A stretch of 64,000 nucleotides of DNA from Balanoglossus misakiensis (lineage: Eukaryota; Hemichordata), in the NCBI GenBank assembly GCA_040954595.2, contig CM082586.2, positions 4,464,001 through 4,528,000 of the forward strand. The letters run 5' to 3'. Every line of letters starts with the position of its first letter. The first letter of the stretch is position 1. The position numbers were made by a program, and so were the translations under genes. The notes beneath the pieces were generated by a model that saw only the letters and a list, made by a program, of their open reading frames with translations, ran no database searches and was not told where the DNA came from. Positions 34,371 through 48,114 of this stretch are shown here, one piece after another.

Positions 34371-35676
34371 ATATAAAGCTCGAGAAATTGCCATGCATTC
34401 AAGTCTGTGGAAAACACACATCGTGAGTCAGAGGAGTGAATTTCTCCCTCTTGTAATTCTGGAGAAATCGTCACATTCTACATCAGACACTCAAACAATT
34501 ACAACCGTCAGATCTTGTCGGCAAATTTGAACAAGAACACAGCACAACCAAGAAATATAAATACAAATCGTCTTCTTGTTAAAGTTTTTTGATGTACATA
34601 CCAACATCAACCCTGTTAAGTCTCAACCTCTCTTCTTTTAAAAGAGGTTTCTATAATGCATCTAGATTATTACTTATGTTACCACACCTCTTTAGTTATT
34701 CAGTTAAGGGGTGTTCATTTACATATTTATGACAACTGTACATGATGTGTTAACAGAATTTGACTATTCCTCACTTCATTTATGCTTCACTAAAGTTTTT
34801 AATGTACATCATTGAACACCATCAAAACACAAAAGTCGGTTTTATAACCTATCCAGTTAAATATAACCTCTACAGAACCAATTTTCTCATATAGTATAAT
34901 CATTAATTCTGTTAACCTGCACCCTATCACTTTGGTAATAGATTATTTTGAATTTAGATATTCTCCATAAACATATCAGATTATACACACAATATTAACT
35001 TTTATTTATTTTTTATCTACTTCACCATCCTCACATTTTTTTCTGAATGTAAATGACAAATAGTCAGCAAACTTCAATGTGAAGATTCAATTTTTTCTTG
35101 TAGCAGACATCACAATAAATTATATTTTTTATTTTTATTTTTTTTTTGTAATTTTTAACAAGAGCCCTACATTCGGCATAGTAAGGTGAATTTAGAAAAC
35201 AAGAAAAAGGACAAAGAATGGAATGCAGAATTGATTTGGATCTAGCAATTGTTAAAAACAAATCTGGTAGTTAAATTTAGTCTACTATTTGTAAACACTA
35301 TGTCGCCCTTCCCTAACATTGCCACCCCCATTGCTCTATACATTGGTTCCACCACACTCTTGAATACTGTAGGGTTGTACCAATTGGGGTAATGAGAGGG
35401 GGTGATGGGATGGCTACATTTCAAGTGACAACTTGATGACACACCAAGTCATCAATTTTTAATTTTTGAATCACATTTTTTTCCTTTACTTCAGCTACAA
35501 GAATCAAATCTTCACAGTTACAGCACAGACTTCAATGTAAAACAATTTTCAAAAGTGGTATGGCCATGCGATACCTTTCGAGGCCTAGCCTGTCATTGGC
35601 TGGCACAGTGATAAAGCAAAGCGTCGTAAACATTTAGTTGAACAGACTTCAGTGCACACAAGTAATGGTGATCCCT

Positions 35677-38600
35677 TCATAAACAAAGGATGTCATCGGA
35701 CGGCATAGTCGTCGGTTCCCGGGGTACAAGACGCGATGGCGGTCGCACGACGACGCGATACTGCAGCTCGAAATCCATGGCCAGCTTCTTCCGCCATTTT
35801 CGGACTCGTTTCTCCTTTTTGTGACGCTGGATTTTCTTGTGAAGCTTGTAGCTGCCGTAGATGGGCAGCGCTACAGTGCCTACGGCTATGAGCAGACCAC
35901 CAGCTCCGACAGCCAATGTTGCAACTACCGGGGCAGCCAGGATTTTTCCTCCTGAAAATATCAATAAACGACAAATTCAGCAAAGCCAAACACTGACACT
36001 AGCATATGTCAACTCATTTCATTTTAACACATTAGTTCAGTTCCAGGATGAGGAAGAGTCCATGAATTCAGTAGCATGACCGGCTGACTATTCTGAGTAT
36101 AAACTCAAAATGGTGATCTCATACCAACAAATAGCCAGGATGTAAAGGTCATATAGGGGTCATGAAAGTGGCCTATTGTATTAGGAGTATAGCCATCTAC
36201 AAAGTCTAAGTTACAAGTAATCCTGTAGTCTCTCTCACTGGAATACAAATGGATGCCGGTTTTATCCCATCAGGAAGTCAACGGATTCAGAATATGTTTA
36301 CACTGATGGTAACGACTAGGGAGGGAGCTTTGCTGTTAATCTTCCGACGTGACGTGAATTTTAGCGCATCAATGACCTCAAATGATACTGATTCCTGAAT
36401 ATTTGCAACACCTGAAACATCTCTTGCAATAATGTAATGCAAACACTTTCTCTTGTTCAGAAGGTTCCCATTGGCCGACAACACAATCCCCACGGCATAC
36501 TGATTGTATCTCAGTTACAGGGCAGGTGAACTAATTAGCTCCATTTCTGGGTCAAAAGTCCGCCATTTCTGGATCGTGCTTCGGAGACCATAAGTAAAAT
36601 GAAATGATTTTCACAATTGAAGAATTTTGAAACGCGCTACAGGACTCAGGTGTGTTCGCTACACCGATATTTGTTTTGTAGAGATCTGGCATCTGATAAG
36701 TAAACCACGATGCGTCTCCCTGTCGGTGTTCAACCGGCAAAGTGCATTAACTGCTGGAAAACAAACACTTTTCACTACAATTTAATTACACTATTTGATG
36801 TTGGGCCATTTATTTCTGAATAAAAGCCCAGCATCTAGCGTGAATTTTCTTGGCTCTGCTCAGAATAAACATATTTTTGGTCTAGCCACAGAAAGACTTA
36901 TGCTACAAATTTAAGAAATAAATTTTGACTGGTTAAACCAGTGATAAATTAGTACTATTACTGGGAAAAAAAGTTGTGATAAATTAATGTATAACCATAT
37001 TTTCTGTCAGGTGAAAAATTTATGTTTATGAGAGTGAAACAGAATGAAAGAGTTCATTACACTAGTGAGAAATATGCTTCAGCCGAGGGAACAATCTGTC
37101 AGACGTGTGACAAGAATACCAACATGAAACACTTGGGAGAAACCATCAAGACTGACAGAGTGCTTCACAGATTTTGATGAACTCTCAATTACCACGACTG
37201 AAAATGTTTGCTACATTCATAGTACCAGAGGCGATAAAATGTAACATTGTTTACAAACAATTCTGCAAGTCAAACTGAAGATTAGAGGTGTTTGGAAACA
37301 ATTCTGTCTGCGCCGTGAAATTAAGACGTACGATGCTGAGACACTAGCTGCCACCTTACACGCTGTACGCAGTCATTCACACATTCTCCTGGAGACAGAA
37401 ATAAATAGCAATCTGGAGAGGGTTGTTGAAGATTTATGATTGACACTGGAGTACGTATGAGAAAGGATGGATGCACTCCACACAATCCATCAATTTTCAA
37501 CTTCAGTGGGCATCCAGTTTCTTCAAATGCTGGAAACTGCCACATGACTGTAAAAAAAAACTGTTAAATGGAAAATTAATGATGTTAGAGGCGAGGCGGT
37601 CGTGTATAACATCGACATTGAGTATTCAAGACGAGAGAGCCCTCATGACGGCAAAGATCTGTGCTCACAGTGGTGATCCCTGGGATACCCAGCCAGCTTA
37701 ACAACCGCACCTCATTTGCATGTTCTTGACCAATGGGATCCCCGGCATTCGGTCACATGCAAGTCACATGACCAAACCAGGCACCACAAAAAGTTGCCCC
37801 TAAAATTGTCGCCGATGTGTAAACAGATAAGGAGGAGCTTGCAGGTATTTTTATCGGGAGTTAGGTGGACTCTATTTCACATTTTGATTAAACTCATCAT
37901 TGCCATCAAACGTTATTCACCAGGGGACAGTTACAACGTGAATTTGTCTTTGGAGATTTGCATATTTCCATAAAACAAGGGAAATAAAACACCGGCTTCT
38001 TTTTAGGTCAACTTTATTTCATTATTTAAATTTGATACATCACGCTCCACTGACTCTGACCAAACAAACACGTACATACATAAGAGACAAAATATCCAGT
38101 AACCATAATCTGATTCAACCATAAGACGCAGCAATAACACCTTTTGTACAAACTCAAGAACCTCTGTATACTTAACACCATGAAGTTGATAGTAAGATAA
38201 AAATATACAATTTGCTAATTATGCGATACTTTGCCTTAAAAATACTAGTTTGCGTTACACAAAAATAATTTGCCAAGAAATGTAATCTAGCAATGGCACT
38301 GATATGCTCTTCATTCATTTTTGAATGACTGAGAAATTGTCTTAAATTTGAAATTCAAGATGGCCGCCATCTCCATGTTATTTTTTGGCGTGAATGGATT
38401 AGTGCAAAACATACACTGACATCTTAAAAAGAGCAACACGATATGTCATTGTTCTATTATGATGTCAATTCTGAGAAATATCTGACCCTATATATACTTA
38501 ATGCGGTGTCCCAAAACACATTTTCAGCAGGGATTATCTTCATGCTAAAGATATCCATTTTTTGTAGAAACAATTTCATGATGAAAATTCTCAGAAAAAA

Positions 38601-41600
38601 CACACGCAAATAAATGAACTTTGAGGCAAGAATGGCTATCAGTGTCACATGGGAAATTAATAACAAGCAGCGATCCCCAATAAATTAATTTTGTCTTGTA
38701 TTAATGATACATGGATATGAGCCCATAGCATTGTATCTAGGTATTTTTATCAGCAAATATGATAAATCGTCATCCATTGAAAGCTTGTATGTAAGCCTTG
38801 TCACTGCCCTGTGACAGATAACCTTTGTAAATATAGCTTTCTGCCTGAAATGATATGCTTTGAAATCAACCAAAAAGTACCTTTCTTGTGAAAATACTCC
38901 ACAATTAAGCATAATTAGTAAATTACATCAACGAGATAAAGACATTATATTATAATTTGATGGTTAAAGCCTCAAGTATACCTGCAACGTTATGCTTTAT
39001 TTAATGATTATTTTAACATTATATTTAGATGTTAGATACAATTAACTTTTTATTTTCAGACGTTAACCTTTGACACGTCACAGATTTGAATCTTACATGT
39101 ACCACTAAACCAAGAACGTCCAATTTGCAATTTTATTTTACAAAACAGTTCTTTAATTTTGCTCGACCTAAAGACAGTCTGAGAGAGCAGACTACACTTA
39201 ATGATGCAGAAGTGACTCCAATCTGTTGGCTCAGTGATTCATACTAAATCTGTTTGTTTCTGACAAAATCTACTCACACGGGAGGACGCATGCCTGGAAT
39301 TCTAAATCAGAATCATTGCTAATCCCGCCAAACACCTGCGACAAATACACTGACCTCACATGACTTCTACAACAGTGTTTAAACATCCTTAATCCCATTT
39401 ACCATTTTTTGTTTTTTATTTCTTATCAGATCAATGTTTTAATTGTTTTAATTCAGATTAATGAATAGGTGTCACAGAAATTTTTTGCTACGATTTCATA
39501 TTTTCGCTGAAAAATATAATCTGTGGAAAACTGCGCAGAACTAAAACTACTTAGTACTTCCAGTATTGATTAAGATCTTCACTTGGGAGTAGCGTATCCT
39601 GTCCCAAAACAGACACACTGAATTTGTTTAAATAGTTTATATTTCGAAAGTACTGTTTGACTTTCAGAAGTTGTTGATGGAGTTATCAGAAATATCATGA
39701 AACGTTTTAATGGCCTGTGTGAATTATGTAACACGATGCGATATTATCATATATGGTTCAGGTTGCAGCTTTTATGACAATGCAAATGTTATGCAGGCTT
39801 AGTTTTTAGGGGCTCGGTTACAGTATATGATTCAAATGCAGAAACGAGCTGTACAGCCAAAACATGGCACTTGCAGAAGTGACCTCAGAACTAATCAATC
39901 AATTTCACAAATAAGGTCGTCAATACTCATTACACGTGCAGTTAGCCCCTTGATTAATTTCAAAATCATGCCTGTAATTTATACACACACTGGTAATTAC
40001 ATACAACCCTGATAAATGAACATAGTTTTTTTTCCCCCAAATGCTAATCAGACACACGTCTAATTTACATGTTTAATCTATACCTATCGCTTTGAAATAT
40101 CGCTTTCATCGTGTCAATGTTACCCCATTTTATAGCTAACTCAATTCTGACATGTGTGGTTCTGTTGAAGAGCTAATATCTCTCAAGACCAGGAAGTGAG
40201 CACAGATCTTTTGCCAACCCTCACACCCCTCATAAATGTACATTTGAAAATGTACCAATCCCTGACATGCAATGCAACAAAGTCTGGGTCAATCCAAATT
40301 TTGAGGGTGAGACCAGGAAGGTGGGTTGGGTGTTAATAAACGCACGCACGTTTCTTAGTTCTTTGGGGTCTTTTCACGTTTGCGCTTCTTGCCTCTCAGC
40401 TTTCTCCGCAGTTTCATTCCACCATAAAACGGCAGAATGACGCAGCCCACGGCCAAAGCCAGCGCTATGCCGACAGCGGCCTGTGCAAGGAAGACCGGGG
40501 CAGCTAGCAAGTGGGCACCTATGAAAGACACGGGAAAAGTCAAAGTCAAAGAGGACAGGGTGTTAGTAATCATGTGAAAACAATGGATTAGGACCAAACC
40601 ATTGTGGTGAAGGGGTTAAAATGACTCACCTAAGACTGCTCCTCTGACCATGCGCCGTTGAACAGGATTGTCGGGCTTGAAGCGATATTTACATCCAAAC
40701 ACACTCAGTCGGGAGTAGTGATCACCAATGAATTTCAAACTTCGAAACTGCTTCCCGCATCGGTAACAGAACTCGGTCTTGCAGCGAGAGCAGGTCATGT
40801 GATCGCACCCAGAACTTCTCTGAATATAAACCTGTGGGTTCAAATATACATTTGGGGTAAATTAGTGTTTTTCAGTGTTTCATCTCTTCTCCAGGGAAAA
40901 ACAAAATAAGTTTATATTGTCTTATACGGATTCATCATCTCTGTTGCTAGGGGATGGTGGTGATGGTTGTTTGGACAATGTATATGCAACATTACATTTT
41001 CACGTAGGAGAACCAATTTAGACTCCTAATTTCCGCTGTGGTCTATTTGTGGACACAATTAAAGACTGCTACTATGCAAATTACTAATTAGATCTTAAAT
41101 CGAGTAAACACTGTTTCGTAATAAATATATGTGTACATAATTTTTGGCACCAGTAATGCACTGGAATTGTAAAGCCTGGATTCAGGTGTGCCTTGGCTCT
41201 TTGAGAGAACAGCATATGCCTGAATTACTGTGGTTGCCGGGGCAACATGTGTCTTGCATCACCGGTTGCTATGGCAACACCGTCGCCATGACTTATGGCC
41301 TGGATTAGATGCATCTTCATTCTTTGTTAAGAGTTGCTAATATGCACAAGGTTGCTTCACTTATGGCAGTTCAACAACCTCACACAATCGAGAGAGTATG
41401 CACATATATCTGGAACAGCAGCATTCATGGATGCATTTTATTCCACCAAATCTTTGCCTTGCCATTGTTACTTTTATTCAAACTCAATGCTGAAAACACA
41501 ATTCTGTTCGGCAGGAAATCATTGGGCAGATGTCAACCACTGGGGCTTCTTGAATTCACGTCTTAAAAATACACAAATTATTTCCACAAATATCATTGTA

Positions 41601-44600
41601 TTTTCTTGATTTTCATTCTCAAGCCTTGAGATGTGATTCCACACTGCTTCAAAAAGCTATATTTAAGTATTCATCTGACTTTTTCGAATGGCTGACATTG
41701 GCTATGATCAGTCACTTGCTATTCACCCAGCATACGTATCTGCCAACTTCGATCGATATAAGAGTTATAATGTGTAAAGACATAAATGATTCATACACTC
41801 TGGCTAGACGAATCTCGCACTATGAATTGGCTTTTGATGGAATCGATACTTTTAAATTGCGGCAACATCCGATTTAAAATCCATCCCGATTGTATCGAAG
41901 AAACACAAGGTCCATTTGTAATTTGACATTTTCTGGACTTATCTCCGTGAAAAATTTATCATTCACGAAAATTTCCCGTTATACAGTAGTTTCTGAATAG
42001 TTATTTATTTAATTAGGTCATGGGGGTAGTCTAGGGTCATTGCTAGTTCAGCTTTTCCTGAACAAATGCAGGATTATAAATTATGCTGGTTACACTGGTT
42101 TCTGTAGATGTGAAATGCCAAAGTCATAATGCGGTAGTAATGAACCACATATGTCACAGGTAAATCTCCAGAATACTTTTCCAAGAAAATATTTGACTAG
42201 GGTTTATTTTCATAGCGGACAGTTTTTGATTGTATAACCTGACTGACCGATTTGGAAATCTAGATCGCGGCATCATCAATTACCACATATCAAATTATAT
42301 TTGACACAATGTTTCATTGTGGGACAGAAACTTAATATGCTTCAGTAGAGCAGTAATTATGACGCAGGAGTTGAACCCAAATTGTGAATAAATGACTCTT
42401 TAATGCTCCCGAGAATTCATTCCACAGACGGAGTAAGCTAATGATATTGTATACGCATCCCTTTTGATGGTTTAGATGAAGTAATGAGGCTGCAACACAC
42501 ACTCAAATAGGAGTTTGGAGAGGCTGTATATGAAATCACTGATGTCGATGTCTGTAAATTTGAGTACCAGTAATCTGTTTGTGAAAAGTAGGCAGGTGGT
42601 ACAACTGGAACCAACCAACAAGCAACGCTGATTATATATGTTTGTTTTACTGTAGAAGATCACACAACAGAAGAACCGGATACATCTTTGTCTCATCTCT
42701 ATACAACCAAATTATATAATTGTCTTTCTGAAGTGAAAACACAGACAAGGTAATTTGATTGGCAATGAAGACTTCCTGTTTTTCACAATGCTCCTGTTTT
42801 GAATTTGAATTTAGCTTTATCCGGTCTAAGAGTGGCAGCCTGAGGCATGATTCTGTACTTGCCATTGGTTGCAATGTACTTAAGAAACTGCAAGGCCAAG
42901 TGTGTGACTGGCTGATCTGTAGGACCACTTCAGCTTAGTTAGATGTAAACAGGCAAGAAACCCCACAATTACATGTAATCCTGGGCTGGCTCTGTCAAGT
43001 CTGCTTTGGGACAATCACACCAATGCACAGGAAGGAGCCTGCAAGCAGACAAGATTACTCCTGCCTACTTGTCAGTCCGGACACAACGTATATAACAAAT
43101 ATCACCGGCAATCAAACACTATCAGCTTATGATGATACCCATCTATACCATTGTCTCCGGACTTACACAATGACTATTGACCTTCCTTATGCAGCGAAGG
43201 TCAGGCGTGTCACTGTCACCTAGTACTGAGATATGAACACACAATACATGTACTGTAAAACGGGAAATGCGAACTTAGCAAGAGCCCCTAAAAATGTGAA
43301 AATAAAAGGTGTAAAATGTTTTGGAGATAAAAATATAGTTAGTGAAATACGAGAACACAAAAATCAATCGTTGTGTAACAATTGCCTATTGTGAAAATTT
43401 CACGGTCTAGTATGTCACACGTCACAACTGTAATGATCTCACGATTTGAGTTCCTCTCAACTATATAAGAGCAATGTTCACCTTTGACCTGTCTGCAGAG
43501 ATGCAGAGGAGCTTTGAGAGGAGGAACAGTCACAAGTAATGTATATCAAAACTTCTTGGTAAAGTTATTCAAGGGACCATATATCAGTCCTGCGTGTGTG
43601 CAATTTCAGTAAACTGTTCAAGCCAGCTGAGCAAAACAATATTTGATGGATAGAAGAAACTACGCCCAACTTACCCGGCATTTGGGACAGCGCTGTGCAT
43701 TGTTTTGACCATAGCTGCGTTCTTTAGCCCAAGCTCGCAGCAACTTGTCCCCTTTCTTGTATTCCCTGCAACTGATGCCTTCATGCCAGGGGGCGTGGCA
43801 CGGAAAACACCACACCAGGAAACACTCCGGACAGGAGACCTTGGACTCCTGCGGGTTCATCTTGGATTTGGCGAAGATCTCTTTATCGAGGGCAAACAGG
43901 TGACTGCATCGAGGGCAGGTCTTCGTGTGCGGTTCTTTGTTGGCCTCCAGGAGGAAACGGTGGAACCGATCCCGGTTGCTGCCGTCCAAATGAAAGACTA
44001 TTTCGTCCCGGCTGACGAAGGCGTGACACTGGGGGTTGGGGCAGGGGACTTTGACGATCTTCTGGTTCACCTGGATGGCGAAATACTCCTGCAGGCAGCC
44101 GTCGCACACCGGCATCGTACAGCAAGTCCGCAAGTGGAGATCGGTTACAACGAGGCATATTTGGCACTCGGTCTCCGCCGGTTTGCCCATCTCAAAGAGG
44201 GGCAACTTCGGGGGATCGGGGTCTAACGAGGGACCGTGTATTACGGGCAGATCGTCCATTATTGGCCAAGGCCACAAATCTTCATAATTCTCAAAATGCA
44301 GATCTAAGACCGGTCTCTCGAAAAAATCATCTATGTCTGAAAATGTTTCATAATCCGATATGTCACTCTCTGAGTCAGAGCCCCGATTTTTCCGGCGAGG
44401 CACAAAATTAAGATATTTACGGATACCTGGCGAATTGGGAGCTCCGAGGGCATCAAGTCCATTATCACTGTCATCAAGTTGCGAGCCCGGTGAAGGTGTC
44501 TCCTCGGAGGAGGAAACAGGGATTTTCGAACTCGAGTTGTCCTCCCCTCGATCCCGATCGAACCAACCACCCAAGTCGTCATTCTCCCTTTCCGAAAATA

Positions 44601-44706
44601 TGTCCACGTCTATTCTGAGGAGGAAACTTTCGATTTTCGACTCGCTATCCATCTCGCCGTTGTCACTTACCGATGGTACTGTCTCAGTGGTTTCTTCATT
44701 CGCCAT
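35677..44706 (-). CDS. RNF217: RNF217-like RBR E3 ubiquitin ligase, form with the distal terminal exon
   Basis: Exons 44706-43675 and 40831-40630 are spliced to 35951-35677, in phase, giving about 502 aa. Residues 1-175 are acidic and Ser-rich, probably disordered. RING1 begins at CQIC (181) and runs to 227; the IBR domain covers about 264-313; RING2 runs from CPKC (340) through SSGCDHMTC to FCYRC (369). Cys353 in GCDHM is at the catalytic position that carries the ubiquitin thioester in RBR ligases. A hydrophobic hairpin near the C-terminus (LAAPVVATLAVGAGGLLIAV) should anchor it in a membrane, as in RNF217. This exon adds a long basic tail ending in DDILCL. Transcript evidence is lacking; the exon is called from its acceptor, phase and similarity to the proximal one. 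Confidence 0.8.
40355..44706 (-). CDS. RNF217: RNF217-like RBR E3 ubiquitin ligase, form with the proximal terminal exon
   Basis: Three exons, 44706-43675, 40831-40630 and 40518-40355, join in phase to 465 aa. The RBR part is shared with the long form. The last exon encodes LLAAPVFLAQAAVGIALALA, a Gly-rich turn LPFYGGMKL and a short Lys/Arg-rich tail, consistent with a tail-side membrane anchor. RBR ligases accept ubiquitin from an E2 on RING2 before transfer; vertebrate RNF217 acts on few known targets, so the substrate here is unknown. The start ATG follows in-frame stops and gives a normal acidic N-terminus. Intron 1 (40832-43674) holds no recognised feature. Confidence 0.9.
40576..40619. 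mobile_element. Half copy of the TTAA-ended MITE
   Basis: Reads CAATGGATTAGGACCAAACC then GTGGTGAAGGGGTTAA, one end of the family. It lies in the short intron between the second and proximal terminal exons of the RNF217-like gene, 10 bases from the exon 2 donor. Confidence 0.65.
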
Positions 44707-47183
44707 TTTGGTTTAGTGCATGTATGTTTCTGACTGGCAAACCGATTCTTTCTTGTCAATGTCAACTCGCCAGCGTGACTTCAACACTGGATTATGGACG
44801 TTCGGATCTAAGTACCATCGGTTGACGATTCTTCTTATCCTTGTCGCGAACACAATCGTGCCCGCTTAGTGCTAATCATTAGATCTGATATAGACATGAC
44901 GTCTCAGGAGCTCATGACAGGCAGGTCACCTTTGTTTTTATGCCATGCTAATTTTGCCCATGACGTCATAGTGCGCCCGCGTTACCACATAAGACCCTGT
45001 CTGATTGGACGATCGAAAAGGATCGCAGGGTTTCCCTTGCGCCCTCTATGAAAATGAATATTAGTACAAAATGTATTCGTTTTCCGTCGACGTCATTGCA
45101 GCTAGAAGAGGGGGAGGGGGGAGTCTGGATAGCCGAGGGAAACCACGATGTCTGAAGTGAGAAAAGCACCTTTATTAGCTGACAAAAATGGCAAACTAAA
45201 CAGAACTGGGCAAATTTCTTTACTTATTCACAACTAGAAACCAAGAATTATTTAACTATTGGTGAAATTTAAAAAGTCCAGTCCGTTCAAGAAAAATCTT
45301 TCAAAGGAAAGTATTACGGCAAATGAAAAAAAAAATTATATCTTGTTTTCACATAAATCTAGCACCATTTGAAGCAAGTCACATGACCTGTGACCCTTGA
45401 ACTTATACTTTTTGAGATTACACTATTCCAAAACGCATTCTCTCCAACTCTCTCTCTCTCTAAAAAAAAATCAAGTTTATTGCCTTTAGGAGAAAATTTA
45501 TATATGTATGCAAGATGCACGATAAGTTTTTCTGAACTCATTCTCTTCATATCTGAAACCCGACATTTACATTTTTTTTACCCACACTGAAAACTGATGA
45601 AAAATCTCTCATTGCAAATGAACTGTCTCCGTATGAAGATGCAAAGTTTACACCAGAAACAAATGGATCAAAATACTTCACAAAAAATCAGAGGAAATTA
45701 ACATCTTGTTTAGAAATAGCTCACAAACACTTAAAACTACAAATGTTTAACAAATATAAAACTGTTAAGATTTTTTTTGGCTTTGAGGCAATTTCATGTT
45801 TCAATTTTAGATGGTGAAAAGCACTAAAACAACTGTTCCAAACTTAGTATATTTTTCTAGAAAATGTTTTTTTTTTTATAAAATGAGTACTTTTGTGTAA
45901 ACCTTAATTATGCAACACTGAGTTGCCGTGGTTACCGTAATATTGCAAGGTTTCTGTTCATTCATTAAAGTCAGAGTTTGTGTTTTGATTATCTTTGACA
46001 ATTTTTGATTATCTCGACAATTTTTTACAGAACACATTGGCAAAAGCAGCCTGAAAATGTTCACTGTTTACTTTGGACTCTGGTTGTTATAGCTACAGAC
46101 TGGCTTTCAGAATGCTACTACAGACAAAACAACACTGTTTATTTGTGGAGGCCATGTAAAGCACACTTTATCTCAGCAATTAAAGCCCCATTGGCCACCT
46201 TGTTTTGCATTATTTTCATGATTTTACTTCTTAAAATTAGTTTTCCATTTAAATGAGCAAAGTGATGGGTATACACTAACATATTATCAACCGTTGATTG
46301 TGGCTGTACATGTAAATATAAACAAGTTCAATAATAAACGGGTGTCACACCTGATTATTCAGCCGCCCATTGCAAAAGTACACAACTGTATCGTGGTACA
46401 CGTACATGGGTATTAGAATGTCCACAAATTCAAAATGTCATCAGTCGACCAAGGATAAGTAGAAGATTGTAGTATTTTGTCAATATACAGGCTAACATTG
46501 GCATGGGGCTTTAACATGCTGTCTAAGATTTTGTCCTGTGTATTCTTTTGGCATTCATTATTCAAGATTCACATTAACAATTGAAAACGTAGTGTTGATA
46601 AATCTAGTCAAAATATAATACCGTAAAAAAATTAAGGATGTAACAACACAGAAAATGAAACTATTGTCATTTTCTTGTAATTTGAAGTTTTAAATATTTA
46701 TTTTTGAGAAGCATCTACGAAATCCATTGACCACTAATTTTTATGACACTGCACAGTGAATGGAGGGGGGTGGGGGGTGGGGGAGGTGGTAAGATAACAA
46801 GGAGAGCCCCATAGTGACGAAATTTATATATTTATTTATTTATACCACACGATAAAGATTTCTTGGGTCAAGGCTCTTATACAAATTCCAGGAAAATGAC
46901 AATAGCAGAACACTGTTTTCTTCTCAAGGGAGGAGATGTGGGGTTCTGACTTTGTGTAGGTACATCCTTAACGAAAAGCACACAGAGTCCCTGAAACATT
47001 GCAAAGACGTGAGAAAATCCGCTACACGTCTACCCCTACTTTTCTAGCAAAATGGTACAGTCTTGTTCTTTGGTATTGCGGGTTATCTCACTCAAGTGGG
47101 AGAGAGAGGGGGGAGGGGTAAGGTGGGATTAACTTGAGTTGTTTCGAGACTAACACCTTGAACTGCAAGAGTTGTTGGCGGGT
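44707..47183. other. Intergenic: RNF217-like promoter side and 3' region of ASPH
   Basis: No exon found. The left few hundred bases (GC-richer, with TGACGTCA-like sites near 44960 and 45090) should hold the RNF217-like promoter. The right end holds the ASPH 3' UTR; on the minus strand AATAAA repeats occur at about 46830-46843. A G-rich run stands at 46764-46789. Confidence 0.5.
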
Positions 47184-48080
47184 TTAGATCGGTGTTAGGG
47201 TGGCTTTCTGTCTGGCTGTAAGATCCGGATGCCACATGTCCACAATAATTACGAGTCTGTAAGTGTCTGCCTCCTGCCACACCTCATGTTCGAACGAATC
47301 GTCCAAGATTATCACTTTGCCTTCTTCCCAAGTTCTGAAAAATATAATAGTACAAAAAGTCTTTAGAGATTTGCCCAAGCCAACATATTGTTCTGTTGGT
47401 GGTTTGGAAGCTAATTATTTTTCGCAGCAACACAGCATAAATTTGGCCTAAGGTTGCAAGGGACCATGACTTTTCACAATCCTATCAGAAAAACACTCCT
47501 CAAGGGTACAGCGCCCCCATATGATTACAGTTTGTCGCAGGAGGGCGCGAAGTCCCAAGGATACATACATAAATCAACAAAAGGTCATTGACCTCGAGTT
47601 CCGACTTCAACAGGTCATTTACATCTACTGTTCTATTTCAGACATAATGACAAACACATTTAAAGCAAATACGAATCAGGTCAGAGCCACAGTACTATGC
47701 ACAAAACTGATACACGACCTTACAAATGACTTCAGATATTTTCTACTATTTTGAAAATACTCTTGCCATTTAGTTTTTAACTAAGATGATGATTCGAAAG
47801 AGTAGAACCAAGAAAAAGAAACACTGAGCTTACTTAGTATCGTTTCCCACTCTTATCCGGACGTTCTCCGGTACTTTCAGTCCCAGATGCATCCGGAGTC
47901 TGCAGTTGGTCGGGCCGCAGTGTGGCCAGACATGTGTGCCTGGGTGCATGATGGAAAACTTCACCTGAAAACAGAAGAGTCGAGATGCAACTGTAGGAAG
48001 ATACTTGACTTGTGTACATGTATTCAAAGACAATAACTGGCTCAAACAACTAACTTGGTCCAGGTCATTGACACATACAC

Positions 48081-48114
<34 letters not shown>

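Larger units (their letters stand above)
27400..35676. other. Intergenic region between Kelch-like and RNF217-like genes
   Basis: About 8.3 kb without a recognisable exon. The left part must contain the 3' UTR of the Kelch-like gene and the right part the 3' UTR of the RNF217-like long form. Between are the MITEs, the ATTCT microsatellite and the 110-bp dispersed repeat listed separately, plus short GT (30723-30740) and GA (32337-32365) runs. Confidence 0.6.

Noticed and set aside
43705-44226. 173-codon + strand frame opposite RNF217-like exon 1
   Set aside because: Shadow of a GC-rich coding exon whose minus frame carries the RING and IBR cysteines.
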